From Bacteroidota bacterium (GTDB taxonomy: Bacteria; Bacteroidota; Bacteroidia; Bacteroidales; JAADJA01): 64,000 nucleotides of DNA. Every line of letters starts with the position of its first letter. Position 1 is the stretch's first letter. The position numbers were made by a program, and so were the translations under genes. Where the stretch lies: NCBI GenBank assembly GCA_020444515.1, contig JAHLKX010000003.1:62001-126000 (forward strand), in the 5' to 3' direction. The notes beneath the pieces are model-generated. The model searched no databases. It had not been told where the DNA came from and worked only from the letters and a program-made list of their open reading frames with translations. Below, in pieces: positions 44,840-53,487 of the stretch.

Positions 44840-45709
44840 ATGTTAAGATACGTAATCATATCACCGGTCCGAAATGAAGAGGAACATGTTCGTGCAACAC
44901 TGGAAAGTGTTATCAATCAAACACTCAAACCTGCCGAATGGATGATCGTAAACGATGGATCAACTGACAATACTGAAAACATCATTCAAGAATATACCAG
45001 TAAATATCCCTGGATCAAATTACATTCAATCCAGGACAGGGGTTATTATTTTCCTGGAACCGGAGTTGTAAAAGTGGTTCAGGAAGGATTTTCCAAATTA
45101 AGTGTTAATGATTGGGATTTTGTTGTGAAACTGGATGCAGATATTTCGATAGAACCAACTTACTTTGAAGAAATACTGGGCCGTTTCGAAGCAAATCCCA
45201 AATTGGGAATTGCCAGTGGTGCCATATATTTAAAAAATGGAAAATCAGAAATAAAGGAAAACTCTCAACCCGATCATCCCTGGGGAGCATCAAAAATTTA
45301 CCGAAAAGCTTGTTTCGATCAGATTGGTGGATGGAAACCCATTCCGGGCTGGGATTTGGCAGACCTCCTGGGAGCCCAGATGAAGGGATGGGAAACCCGT
45401 TGCTTTGATGAATATAAAATCTATCACTTCAGGGGAACCGGCCTCAGACGGACCGGATTTAGCAAAGGAAGGTTCCTGTGGGGAAGATTTCATTACCGAT
45501 ACGGTTATGGGCCATTCTACACCTTACTTAAATCTATTTTCTGGCTTAAAGAAAAACCCTTAATTATCGGTGGAATTAGTATTTTTGCTGGATATATTTA
45601 TGCTGCTATCCGCAGGGAAAATAGATTATTTGAAAAAGATATGAGAAAATTCCTAAGACAAAAGCAGCGTGTTTATCTGAAACAAAAAATTGCAGGTCTA
45701 TTCAAATAG
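44840..45709 (+). CDS. GT2 family glycosyltransferase
   Basis: A 289-residue GT-A enzyme: ISPVRNEEEHVRATLESVINQ near 7-27, MIVNDGSTDNTENII near 36-50, VVKLDADISIEPTYFEEIL near 95-113 with D-x-D, and GGWKPIPGWDLAD near 165-177. A C-terminal hydrophobic stretch (KPLIIGGISIFAGYIYAAI) may touch the membrane. It is the first gene of the plus-strand arm, divergent from the initiating transferase, and should extend the lipid-linked repeat. Specificity unknown. Confidence 0.86.
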   Translation: MLRYVIISPVRNEEEHVRATLESVINQTLKPAEWMIVNDGSTDNTENIIQEYTSKYPWIKLHSIQDRGYYFPGTGVVKVVQEGFSKLSVNDWDFVVKLDADISIEPTYFEEILGRFEANPKLGIASGAIYLKNGKSEIKENSQPDHPWGASKIYRKACFDQIGGWKPIPGWDLADLLGAQMKGWETRCFDEYKIYHFRGTGLRRTGFSKGRFLWGRFHYRYGYGPFYTLLKSIFWLKEKPLIIGGISIFAGYIYAAIRRENRLFEKDMRKFLRQKQRVYLKQKIAGLFK

Positions 45710-45738
45710 TCCTTTCTACCTCATAACTGATACGTATA

Positions 45739-46539
45739 GTGGACAACCAAAACAAAAAACGACCCCATACCCCGTTCTTTTCGGTGATTACCATTTGCAG
45801 GAATAATCTTGAGGAACTCAAAACTACTTTCTTTAGCATAAAAAATCAAACTTTTCGCGACTTTGAATGGATTGTGGTAGATGGTAATTCAACAGATGGA
45901 ACGAAAAACTGGCTCCATCATAACCGATTGGCAAAGTGGCGTTCAGAATCCGATCAAGGTATTTTCGATGCTATGAACAAAGGCCTTGAAAGGGCTAACG
46001 GGAAATACCTCATTTTTATGAACAGCGGTGATCAATTCGTTGGGGAAGAAGTCCTCGACAAGGTTTATGATGCAGCAATGGACAACAACATGCCCGGCTT
46101 TATTTATGGTGACTCACTGGATGTAGATGAAAATAAAGTTGAACACTACCGCACAGCAAAAGACTTTACCCTCAACTGGAGAGGCATGATCACCCAGCAC
46201 CAGGCTATGTTTTTTAACAGAAATGCAATTGGCGACATCAGATATCAGTTGCGTTTCCCCATCACAGGCGATTACGCATTTATCAGTGAAATACTTAAAA
46301 AACTTGATGATGGTGAAATCCTGAAAATTAATTTTCCAGTTTGTAAATTTGAAATGGGAGGAACCAATGAGCAGCAGCGCATCAGGGCACTCAAAGAAGA
46401 TCTGCAAATCCGGAGGGAAATCATCGGTTTGTCCAAAACAAAAGCAATGATCTTGTATTATCTCCATTATTTACATACCATCCTAAAAAAACGAAATCCT
46501 TCCGTGCGTTTTATCAAACACCAAAAACAGGTGGATTAA
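45739..46539 (+). CDS. GT2 family glycosyltransferase (WcaA-like)
   Basis: A 266-residue GT-A protein: PFFSVITICRNNLEELKTTF near 12-31, WIVVDGNSTDGT near 45-56, SESDQGIFDAMNKGLERANG near 68-87, and LIFMNSGDQF near 90-99 with the D-x-D-like NSGD. The pattern SDxGIYDAMNKG is characteristic of one capsule glycosyltransferase group. It starts with GTG at 45739, 29 bases after the previous gene. No other start codon is well placed. Confidence 0.86.
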   Translation: MDNQNKKRPHTPFFSVITICRNNLEELKTTFFSIKNQTFRDFEWIVVDGNSTDGTKNWLHHNRLAKWRSESDQGIFDAMNKGLERANGKYLIFMNSGDQFVGEEVLDKVYDAAMDNNMPGFIYGDSLDVDENKVEHYRTAKDFTLNWRGMITQHQAMFFNRNAIGDIRYQLRFPITGDYAFISEILKKLDDGEILKINFPVCKFEMGGTNEQQRIRALKEDLQIRREIIGLSKTKAMILYYLHYLHTILKKRNPSVRFIKHQKQVD

Positions 46540-46566
46540 TTTTAGGGAAAACTAAAACAGACTATT

Positions 46567-47592
46567 TTGAAGAAGAATATTTATATCTACCCTTTATCTT
46601 CCAGAGATGAAAAGTTAGGCCTTTTTAATCCCTACATTGATGATTTGATCAAGTCGCTTTCTGAAAAGTTCCATTTTATCAATCTTAACAAACCCTCACG
46701 AAAGGGGATCTTAGACATTGTTAAATATCTGCCCAAATTGAATTATATCCATTTCAACTGGATTGAAAAATTGCCCGGGAATAAATTGGGTTCTCTCCAA
46801 ACCATATTGCTGTTTATGTTGATTCCGGTATTCAAGATGATGGGAATTAAAATAATCTGGACCATGCATAACAAGCTATCCCATTCAGGGCAGGATGATA
46901 AAAAAACCATGGCATTGTTTCAGCTTATGCTAAAAAATGCCAACCTGATCCTGACCCATTCAACTGCTGGCATATACTATGGTGAAGAATTACTGCCCGG
47001 GGTGAAAGACAAAATTATTTACCTTCCCCACCCGATAAAGGACCGTAGATTAAAAAATAAAACTGAGGTCAAGTATGATGTATTGATTTGGGGAACCATT
47101 TCACCCTATAAGGGCATTGATCAATTTCTACAATTTCTGGTTGATGAAAACCTTCAGGAAAAGTTCCGTATTTTAATCGTAGGTAAAGCTTCTGATGAAA
47201 ACTATTTTGAAAAGTTGAAAAAATTTCAGAACAAAGTTATCGAGATTAGAAATGAATTCATCAATAACGATGAACTTGCCCGGATGATCAGTGAATCAAA
47301 GAGTGTACTTTTTACTTATTCAAAAGCCAGTATCCTGAGCTCCGGTGTATTAATGGATTCACTGGGTTTTGGGGCCAACATCATTGGTCCTGATGTAGGA
47401 GCCTTTACTGATTTATCAAATGAAAATATAATCCATACCTTTAAAAGCTTTGAAGATGCCATAAAAATAATCGAAGAAGTAAGTCAGCAACCGGATCTAA
47501 AAGATCAATCAAAACTTGACCTTTTCCTTGAGGAAAATTCATGGCCTGCTTTTGGACAGAAATTTTCCCTGGAAATCCAACAACTCGACTAA
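46567..47592 (+). CDS. GT-B glycosyltransferase
   Basis: A 341-residue protein with a two-domain GT-B layout. The N-terminal half has LNYIHFNWIEKLPG near 58-71 and KIIWTMHNKLSH near 95-106; the C-terminal half has DVLIWGTISPYKGIDQFLQFL, RILIVGKASDENYF, IEIRNEFINNDELARMISES and SSGVLMDSLGFGANIIGPDVG, the donor-site Rossmann part. It probably belongs near GT4 or the GumI-like mannosyltransferases; the sugar is unknown. It opens with TTG at 46567, 27 bases after the previous gene. Confidence 0.75.
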   Translation: MKKNIYIYPLSSRDEKLGLFNPYIDDLIKSLSEKFHFINLNKPSRKGILDIVKYLPKLNYIHFNWIEKLPGNKLGSLQTILLFMLIPVFKMMGIKIIWTMHNKLSHSGQDDKKTMALFQLMLKNANLILTHSTAGIYYGEELLPGVKDKIIYLPHPIKDRRLKNKTEVKYDVLIWGTISPYKGIDQFLQFLVDENLQEKFRILIVGKASDENYFEKLKKFQNKVIEIRNEFINNDELARMISESKSVLFTYSKASILSSGVLMDSLGFGANIIGPDVGAFTDLSNENIIHTFKSFEDAIKIIEEVSQQPDLKDQSKLDLFLEENSWPAFGQKFSLEIQQLD

Positions 47593-47668
47593 CCGATTTT
47601 GACCATTACCCTTCTATTTTATTTTCCGTTTTTTGAATAATTAGTTTCTTTGCAAAAAATTACTGCGA

Positions 47669-48082
47669 ATGGCAGAATTAGAAAAAAGCAAATTTACATT
47701 TGCCCATTTGGATATTAACAAGTCGAAAGCAAGGGACACAGGCCTGGCTGCTGCACTGGTGTTTTTGTTGCTGGCGTTGATTTTCGAAAATGCACTCTAT
47801 ACCAAAATTGCAACCATAATTTTGGTGGCAACAATGGTTGCACCAATTCTATTCAAACCACTGGCATACATATGGTTTGGTTTTGCACACCTGGCTGGAA
47901 CGATTGTTTCTAAAATTATTTTAACTACGGTATTTTTTTTATTGGTCGTTCCGGTGGGAATTTTCAGAAAATTAACAGGCAAAGACAGTCTCAAACTTAA
48001 ATTATGGAAAAAGGATGATGCTACAGTTATGACCATTCGCAATCATACTTACAGCGCTTCCGACATAGATAAACCTTATTGA
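47669..48082 (+). CDS. SxtJ-family small membrane protein
   Basis: A 137-residue protein with three to four hydrophobic helices (about 24-44, 46-66, 69-88 and 88-105) after a short polar start ending KARDTGLAAALVF. A basic segment (FRKLTGKDSLKLKLWKKDD) and a polar tail follow. This fits the SxtJ family, which in many bacteria lies directly before a small DUF5989 protein and a NodU/SxtI carbamoyltransferase, the same order seen here. Its activity is not known. It may hold the carbamoyltransferase at the membrane, which is inference from gene order. Confidence 0.72.
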   Translation: MAELEKSKFTFAHLDINKSKARDTGLAAALVFLLLALIFENALYTKIATIILVATMVAPILFKPLAYIWFGFAHLAGTIVSKIILTTVFFLLVVPVGIFRKLTGKDSLKLKLWKKDDATVMTIRNHTYSASDIDKPY

Positions 48083-48088
48083 TAAAAC

Positions 48089-48238
48089 ATGGATTTTCTA
48101 AAAGACATATGGGGTTTTCTGAAGGTAAGGAAAAAATTTTGGCTCCTGCCCCTTATAATTGTATTGCTGATCTTCGGGATCCTGATTGTGCTGACCAGTG
48201 GTTCAGCTATTGCACCATTTATTTATACATTATTTTAA
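48089..48238 (+). CDS. 49-residue DUF5989-like membrane peptide
   Basis: ATG at 48089 opens a 49-codon frame ending in TAA at 48236-48238. It begins MDFLKDIWGFLKVRKKFWLL, continues with one strongly hydrophobic helix (PLIIVLLIFGILIVL), and ends SGSAIAPFIYTLF. This amphipathic start, basic RKKFWLLP turn and GSAIAPFIYTLF end are typical of the DUF5989 family. It starts 6 bases after the SxtJ stop and ends 9 bases before the carbamoyltransferase, so all three must be co-transcribed. Its role is unknown. Confidence 0.8.
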   Translation: MDFLKDIWGFLKVRKKFWLLPLIIVLLIFGILIVLTSGSAIAPFIYTLF

Positions 48239-48247
48239 TCCACAACG

Positions 48248-50107
48248 ATGGCTGAAGCGATACTGGGAATTTCGGCATATTACCACGACAGTGCAGCAAC
48301 ACTTATTCTGGATGGTGAGATCATTGCAGCCGCACATGAAGAGCGATTTACCCGGATCAAACACGATGCCTCCTTTCCGGTAAATGCTGCAAGATATGTA
48401 CTTAATGAAGCAGGAATTGAATTTGGGGAACTCACAGCAGTTGCCTTTTACGATAAGCCTTACATCAAATTTGAAAGACTCCTCGAAACCTATCATGCAT
48501 TTGTTCCAAAAGGATTAAAAAGCTTTCTTTCAGCCATTCCGGTTTGGATAAAAGAAAAGCTCTTTATGAAAAAAATGTTGCGCGAAGAGCTCTCAAAACT
48601 TGGATCCGGCAAAGTTCCCTTACTTTTTCCCGAACATCATTTGAGTCATGCTGCCAGTGCATATTATCCCTCTCCTTTTGAAGAAGCAGCTATTTTGACC
48701 ATAGATGGTGTCGGGGAATGGGCAACCTCCACGATATGCCATGGCAAAGGCAAAGATATTACCATCATACAGGAACTTGATTTTCCCCATTCGGTTGGGC
48801 TATTATATTCTGCCTTCACTTATTATACCGGATTTAAAGTCAACAGTGGCGAGTATAAGCTAATGGGGCTGGCACCATATGGAATTTCGAATGCAGAAGA
48901 AACGAAGCGTTTTCGCGAGATCATTCGCAACGAACTGGTTGACATTCGAAAGGACGGATCCATCGTACTCAATATGCAATATTTTACCTTTGCAACCGGG
49001 CTTCGTATGACCGATGATAAAAAATGGGAAAAGCTATTCGGCATCCCGCCGCGCAAGCCGGAATCACCCATCACCCAGAGCTATATGAATATGGCACTGG
49101 CCATCCAGGACATAACGGAAGAGATTGTTATTAAACTGGCCCGCACTGCCAAAGACCTGACCGGCAGCAACTACCTGGTGATGGCAGGAGGCGTTGCACT
49201 CAATAGTGTTGCCAATGGCAAAATTGTTGCTGAAAAAATATTTGATGACATCTGGATACAACCTGCCGCAGGGGATGCCGGTGGTTCACTGGGTGCGGCG
49301 CTTACAGCATGGCATATCTGGAAAGGAAAAGAAAGAATTACACCTTCTTATCCTGATGCAATGAAAGGGGCCTATCTTGGTCCGGAATTCAGTAACAGTC
49401 ACATCAAAAATATTGCTCGAAAATATGATGCGCGATACACTTTTTACAATGATTTTGAAGAATTAATTCAAAAAGTCGCCAAACTCCTCGATGAAGGAAA
49501 TGTAGTGGGATGGTTCCAGGGAAGAATGGAATTTGGCCCAAGGGCGCTTGGGAACAGAAGTATTCTTGGTGATGCAAGAAATGCCGGGATGCAGAAGAAA
49601 ATGAATTTAAAAATTAAGTACCGGGAAGGATTCAGACCATTTGCACCCACCGTTCTTGAAGAGGATATACCTCATTTTTTTGAAATTGATAATCCTTCTC
49701 CGTATATGTTGTTGGTGATCCCTGTTAAAGAAGAACGCAGGACTCCCGAGCCGGCTAATTATGATAAAATGGAATTATACAAGCGGCTCTATCATTTGCG
49801 ATCCGATGTCCCAGCTATCACGCATATCGATTATTCTGCCCGGATACAAAGCGTTCATCGGGATACCAATCCAAGATACTGGAAAGTGATTCAGGCATTT
49901 AAACAACTGACGGGGTATGGCGTGATTGTCAATACTTCATTCAATGTGCGTGGAGAGCCGATTGTTTGCACCCCCGATGATGGTTTCAGATGTTTTATGC
50001 GGACGGAAATGGATTATCTTGTTATGGGTGACTACCTCTTTGACAAAAAAGAGCAAAAGGAATTGTTGAATGATTCCAACTGGAAAGAAGAGTTTAAGCT
50101 TGATTAA
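48248..50107 (+). CDS. NodU/SxtI-family carbamoyltransferase
   Basis: A 619-residue protein with an N-terminal Kae1/ASKHA-type domain (ILGISAYYHDSAATLILDG near 5-23, then EEAAILTIDGVGEWAT and HHLSHAAS) and a C-terminal carbamoyltransferase part (GRMEFGPRALGNRSILGDAR near 423-442). It makes carbamoyl-adenylate from carbamoyl phosphate and ATP and moves the carbamoyl group to a hydroxyl. In this place the acceptor is probably a sugar of the polysaccharide, or another small molecule; sequence cannot decide. It follows the 49-residue gene by 9 bases. Confidence 0.88.
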   Translation: MAEAILGISAYYHDSAATLILDGEIIAAAHEERFTRIKHDASFPVNAARYVLNEAGIEFGELTAVAFYDKPYIKFERLLETYHAFVPKGLKSFLSAIPVWIKEKLFMKKMLREELSKLGSGKVPLLFPEHHLSHAASAYYPSPFEEAAILTIDGVGEWATSTICHGKGKDITIIQELDFPHSVGLLYSAFTYYTGFKVNSGEYKLMGLAPYGISNAEETKRFREIIRNELVDIRKDGSIVLNMQYFTFATGLRMTDDKKWEKLFGIPPRKPESPITQSYMNMALAIQDITEEIVIKLARTAKDLTGSNYLVMAGGVALNSVANGKIVAEKIFDDIWIQPAAGDAGGSLGAALTAWHIWKGKERITPSYPDAMKGAYLGPEFSNSHIKNIARKYDARYTFYNDFEELIQKVAKLLDEGNVVGWFQGRMEFGPRALGNRSILGDARNAGMQKKMNLKIKYREGFRPFAPTVLEEDIPHFFEIDNPSPYMLLVIPVKEERRTPEPANYDKMELYKRLYHLRSDVPAITHIDYSARIQSVHRDTNPRYWKVIQAFKQLTGYGVIVNTSFNVRGEPIVCTPDDGFRCFMRTEMDYLVMGDYLFDKKEQKELLNDSNWKEEFKLD

Positions 50108-50126
50108 TTCGGGAATCATTTTTCCG

Positions 50127-50134
50127 TATATTTG
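50127..50134 (+). promoter_or_regulatory. candidate -7 element of the DUF3124 gene
   Basis: TATATTTG fits TAnnTTTG and lies 34 bases before the ATG at 50169. No clear -33 TTTG is found, so the gene may also be read through from the carbamoyltransferase. Confidence 0.4.
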
Positions 50135-50168
50135 TTAAAATGCTTATTACGGAAACCAGCAAAAAAAC

Positions 50169-50735
50169 ATGAATACAAAGCATATCCTTCTGATTTCATT
50201 GGTGCTCTTCATCTTATCTGGTTGCACCTCAAAAACACCCCATGATAAATCCATCAGGGAGTTTTCTTCAGAAGCTCAAACAGACCGTCAGGAATACATC
50301 ATCAATAACGACACCGCTGTATTTTATGGAGAACTCATATACGTTCCTATCTATTCTCAAATATTCCATCAGGATGAAAAGAAAACCATAGATCTTGCTG
50401 CCACACTGAGCATTCATAATACAGATCCCGACAATTCAATTACCATCCGGAAAGTCTATTATCATAATCTTCGAGGACAATTGATAAAAAAGTACATTGA
50501 TCAGCCCCTCATTTTGAATCCCCTGGAAACAAAAAATTTTGTGATTGCTGAAAAAGATCAATCGGGAGGGACAGGTGCTAATTTTATCGTCGAATGGGAT
50601 TCGAACCTTGAAGTCAGCAGCCCGATTATTGAAGCCATTATGATCACGACCCAGATGAACCAGGGTATTTCATTTACGACCAATGGCAAGATTATCAGAA
50701 AGTTTGGAAACAGTCTTCTTGAAAAGGCCAACTAA
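50169..50735 (+). CDS. DUF3124 lipoprotein
   Basis: A 188-residue protein with a lipoprotein signal peptide (FILSGC, Cys near 19) and a DUF3124 domain: LIYVPIYSQIFHQDEKK near 56-72, DLAATLSIHNTDPDNSITI near 75-93, NFVIAEKDQSGGTGANFIVEW near 127-147, and IIEAIMITTQMNQGISFTT. The fold should be an all-beta, fibronectin-like domain. Its function is unknown. It is probably anchored to a membrane on the periplasmic side. It ends the plus-strand arm, and its stop lies 16 bases from the convergent hom stop. Confidence 0.82.
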   Translation: MNTKHILLISLVLFILSGCTSKTPHDKSIREFSSEAQTDRQEYIINNDTAVFYGELIYVPIYSQIFHQDEKKTIDLAATLSIHNTDPDNSITIRKVYYHNLRGQLIKKYIDQPLILNPLETKNFVIAEKDQSGGTGANFIVEWDSNLEVSSPIIEAIMITTQMNQGISFTTNGKIIRKFGNSLLEKAN

Positions 50736-50751
50736 TTGCCAATTTTTCAAC

Positions 50752-51780
50752 TCAACAAGATTCCCGGTGAATTTTGATCAAATCGGTGAGGATCGAGAAT
50801 CCGGTTTCAATCTTTCCGGCACCCGGTCCAACAATGGTCACATCGCCCAGCAAATCAGTGGAAAAAGTAAGGGCATTGGTAGCACCCATAACACCTGCCA
50901 GGGGGTGGTTCATTTCAATCATTTCAGGCTTTACGGATGCCTTCACTCCATGATCGGTCATTTCAACTGAGCCAATAAGTTTCCAGCGCTTACCATTTTT
51001 CTTTGCCTTTTCAATGTCTGATGAAGTTATTTTCGTAATACCCTCGCAGGGGACCTCATTGATTTTTATTCCAGCTCCCATGACAATATTGGCCAGAATG
51101 GTAACCTTTCCCCGGGCATCATAGCCCTCCACATCACCAGTAGGATCAGCCTCAGCATAACCTTTTTCCTGTGCAATCTTTAGCACCTCATTATAACCCA
51201 TGCCTTTTTCCATTTCACTGAGCATGTAGTTTGTTGTTCCATTCAGAATTCCACGGATCTTTGTAATGGTGCAACCGGCCAGGGGGCCATCTGCCAGATT
51301 GATGATAGGTGTTCCGGCAACCACTGTTCCCTCAATCATAAATCGGACATTATGTTTATCTGCCAGTTTTTTCATCTCGGGATAAAATAATGCTGCTGGT
51401 CCTTTGTTACTTGTCACAACATGTTTATCTGATTTTAGGGCTGTTCGAACATGATTGATTGCCGGGCCGCCTGTTTGAAGATCAGTATAAGTTAATTCGC
51501 ACCAAACGCTGGTGTCCGTCTTTTTGATCATTTTTTCATTGTCCCAATCCACAATGTCTTTGCTGAATTTTTTACCGGCCCTGGCTTCTTTCAGCAGACG
51601 CTCCATATCCAGCCCCTTAGGATTGTATACGTTGCCAAATTTGAAATCAGCAACTGCAACAATGCTGTATGTAAATCCATATTTTTTACTCAGGAATTCC
51701 TTTTTTTTCAGGAGGATTTCGGTCAAACCCTGACCTACCGTGCCAAATCCAAGAATGCCAATTCTGTGTTTCATTTTCAT
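50752..51780 (-). CDS. hom: homoserine dehydrogenase (short form)
   Basis: A 342-residue NAD(P)-dependent enzyme: GILGFGTVGQGL near 8-19, HVVTSNKGPAAL near 120-131, and IRGILNGTTNYMLSEM with EKGYAEADPTGDVEGYDARGK near 208-228, the catalytic signature. It reduces aspartate semialdehyde to homoserine. It ends after the catalytic domain, so the C-terminal ACT domain that gives threonine feedback in long forms is missing. It follows the PLP enzyme gene by 6 bases, hence one operon. A second ATG two codons inside (51774) is an alternative start. Confidence 0.94.
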   Translation of the reverse strand: MKMKHRIGILGFGTVGQGLTEILLKKKEFLSKKYGFTYSIVAVADFKFGNVYNPKGLDMERLLKEARAGKKFSKDIVDWDNEKMIKKTDTSVWCELTYTDLQTGGPAINHVRTALKSDKHVVTSNKGPAALFYPEMKKLADKHNVRFMIEGTVVAGTPIINLADGPLAGCTITKIRGILNGTTNYMLSEMEKGMGYNEVLKIAQEKGYAEADPTGDVEGYDARGKVTILANIVMGAGIKINEVPCEGITKITSSDIEKAKKNGKRWKLIGSVEMTDHGVKASVKPEMIEMNHPLAGVMGATNALTFSTDLLGDVTIVGPGAGKIETGFSILTDLIKIHRESC

Positions 51781-51786
51781 ATTGTT

Positions 51787-53253
51787 TTATTTCTTTAATA
51801 TCGCCGAAGAAGCACCGCCTGCAGAATATTCAGGAAAAGTCATTTGAAATTTTTTTCCATCCAGAACCGACAAACCCCGATCAAGATCAGCAATGATATC
51901 ATCTGGATGCTCACCTCCAACACAAAGTCGGATCAGGTTGGGTGGTATATCGGCCAGCTTACGTCCTTCTTCTCCTTGTTGTGAATGAGTAGATATAGCA
52001 GGGATGGTAGCTACCGACTTGATCCGGCCAAGATCGGTGGCCCGCCAGATCATACTAAAAGCATCAAACACATCACGGGCTGCTTGCGCTCCGCCTTTTA
52101 CCCGAAACGACATCAAGTGTCCATAACGATTTACTGCTTTATTGTATAAAGGATCATGCTCAGAATCAACCAGCTTCAGGTATTTTTTTGCTATGGTGTG
52201 TAAGGGATGGTCTTCCAATCCGAGGTAATCAACCTGCTCAATGTGTTTATGTTGAGCGAGATATTCAGCAACGATCATGGTATTGCGGCTGAATCGATCC
52301 ATTTTGGTCCGCAGGTTCCTGACATCGTTCAGAGCAAGAATCGCATTGAATGGAGAAATATTGGGTCCATTATCCCGATTGGGCAACAATTTAATATACG
52401 CAGCAAAATCTGCCTTCATTTCATCATTATCCACGTTTGATACAATGTTTTTCCTCGCAATTACGGCCCCACCGATGCCGAATCCACTGGATGTAATGGT
52501 TTTGGTAATGGACTGCACCACAATATCGGCTCCCAATGCTAACGGACGCATGAGTGCAGGCGTAGCAACCGTAGCATCTACGATCATGGGTATTCCATGT
52601 GCATGGGCTAATTCAATCACTGCTTGAAGATCGAAAAATGCCTGTCCGGGATTGCTGGGTAACTCTCCATAAAGAAACCGGGTATTATCATCGATGAGTG
52701 AAGCCCACTCTTCAATATTGTTGGAGTGGATCACCTTGCGCCATTCAATGTTTTTTTCCTGATGCTTTCTTACGGCAAATTGCTGAAATGTGCCACCATA
52801 AACCTGGCTCGTAGCTACAAAATTGATTTTTTGACCTGGATTGCCCCGATCGGTAACCAGAAAGGGATCGACAGCACTCTGTATCGCCCCCATGCCGGAA
52901 GAAGTAGCACAACATGAGGTTTCAATATCAGCCCCATATCCTTCCAGTAAAGCCAGTACACCTTCAAGATAATAAACCGAAGGGTTCGCAATTCGGGAAT
53001 AACACCAGGTTGGAATGGTATAGCCTAATGCAGCCTCCATTTCATCCGCATCGCGATACGCCTGGGAACTTGACATATAGATCGGCTCAATGATGGATCC
53101 CTGGTTAAAGTCCAGCGCCTCCTGCATGCTATAAATCCCGTGAACAGCAATGGTATCAAATCTTTTAGACTTAATATTACGGATATTTTCAGTGTGCCAG
53201 GCCAAGGAACGCTGGGCTGCTTCTTCATAAAAAGTTTTACCGGTTGGCTTCAT
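51787..53253 (-). CDS. Cys/Met-metabolism PLP enzyme (O-acylhomoserine sulfhydrylase or cystathionine gamma-synthase type)
   Basis: A 488-residue fold-type I PLP enzyme. The cofactor Lys is Lys251 in VQSITKTITSSGFGIGG; other family sites are YSRIANPSVYYLEGVLALLEG near 85-105 and SSGMGAIQSAV. It forms homocysteine or cystathionine from an activated homoserine. It is longer than the usual 380-430 residues, with about 35 extra N-terminal residues and a longer C-terminal half. Co-transcription with hom (6-base gap) fits methionine synthesis. Which sulfur donor it uses is not clear from sequence. Confidence 0.82.
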   Translation of the reverse strand: MKPTGKTFYEEAAQRSLAWHTENIRNIKSKRFDTIAVHGIYSMQEALDFNQGSIIEPIYMSSSQAYRDADEMEAALGYTIPTWCYSRIANPSVYYLEGVLALLEGYGADIETSCCATSSGMGAIQSAVDPFLVTDRGNPGQKINFVATSQVYGGTFQQFAVRKHQEKNIEWRKVIHSNNIEEWASLIDDNTRFLYGELPSNPGQAFFDLQAVIELAHAHGIPMIVDATVATPALMRPLALGADIVVQSITKTITSSGFGIGGAVIARKNIVSNVDNDEMKADFAAYIKLLPNRDNGPNISPFNAILALNDVRNLRTKMDRFSRNTMIVAEYLAQHKHIEQVDYLGLEDHPLHTIAKKYLKLVDSEHDPLYNKAVNRYGHLMSFRVKGGAQAARDVFDAFSMIWRATDLGRIKSVATIPAISTHSQQGEEGRKLADIPPNLIRLCVGGEHPDDIIADLDRGLSVLDGKKFQMTFPEYSAGGASSAILKK

Positions 53254-53304
53254 AAGGTTGTAATTCTTTAGACTGATTTAATTATAAAATTATCATGTAC
53301 CCCA

Positions 53305-53335
53305 CAAAGCTACAGTATTCGAATAATAAATCAAA
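53305..53335 (-). promoter_or_regulatory. promoter of the PLP enzyme-hom operon
   Basis: TTTG (53335-53332), 19 bases, and TAGCTTTG (53312-53305) on the minus strand match the -33/-7 consensus exactly with normal spacing. The leader to the ATG at 53253 is about 45 bases, too short for a SAM riboswitch. Confidence 0.65.
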
Positions 53336-53434
53336 CTACTGGCACTGGTTTTGAACTACAATTTTACTGCCGTTTCACGAAAAGTTTTCAACAAAGACAA
53401 GCGAACAAAACAATCTGGTGATGGGGGGTGATGT

Positions 53435-53442
53435 TATATTTG
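53435..53442 (+). promoter_or_regulatory. candidate -7 element of asd
   Basis: TATATTTG fits TAnnTTTG; TCTG at 53414-53417 lies 17 bases upstream as a weak -33. The asd ATG follows 46 bases later. Confidence 0.42.
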
Positions 53443-53487
53443 TATAATTTTATCGTCCAATCGAATCTTATATAAAAATATGATGTT

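Noticed and set aside
53254..53304. SAM riboswitch before the PLP enzyme-hom operon
   Set aside because: The predicted leader is only about 45 bases and shows no multi-stem structure.
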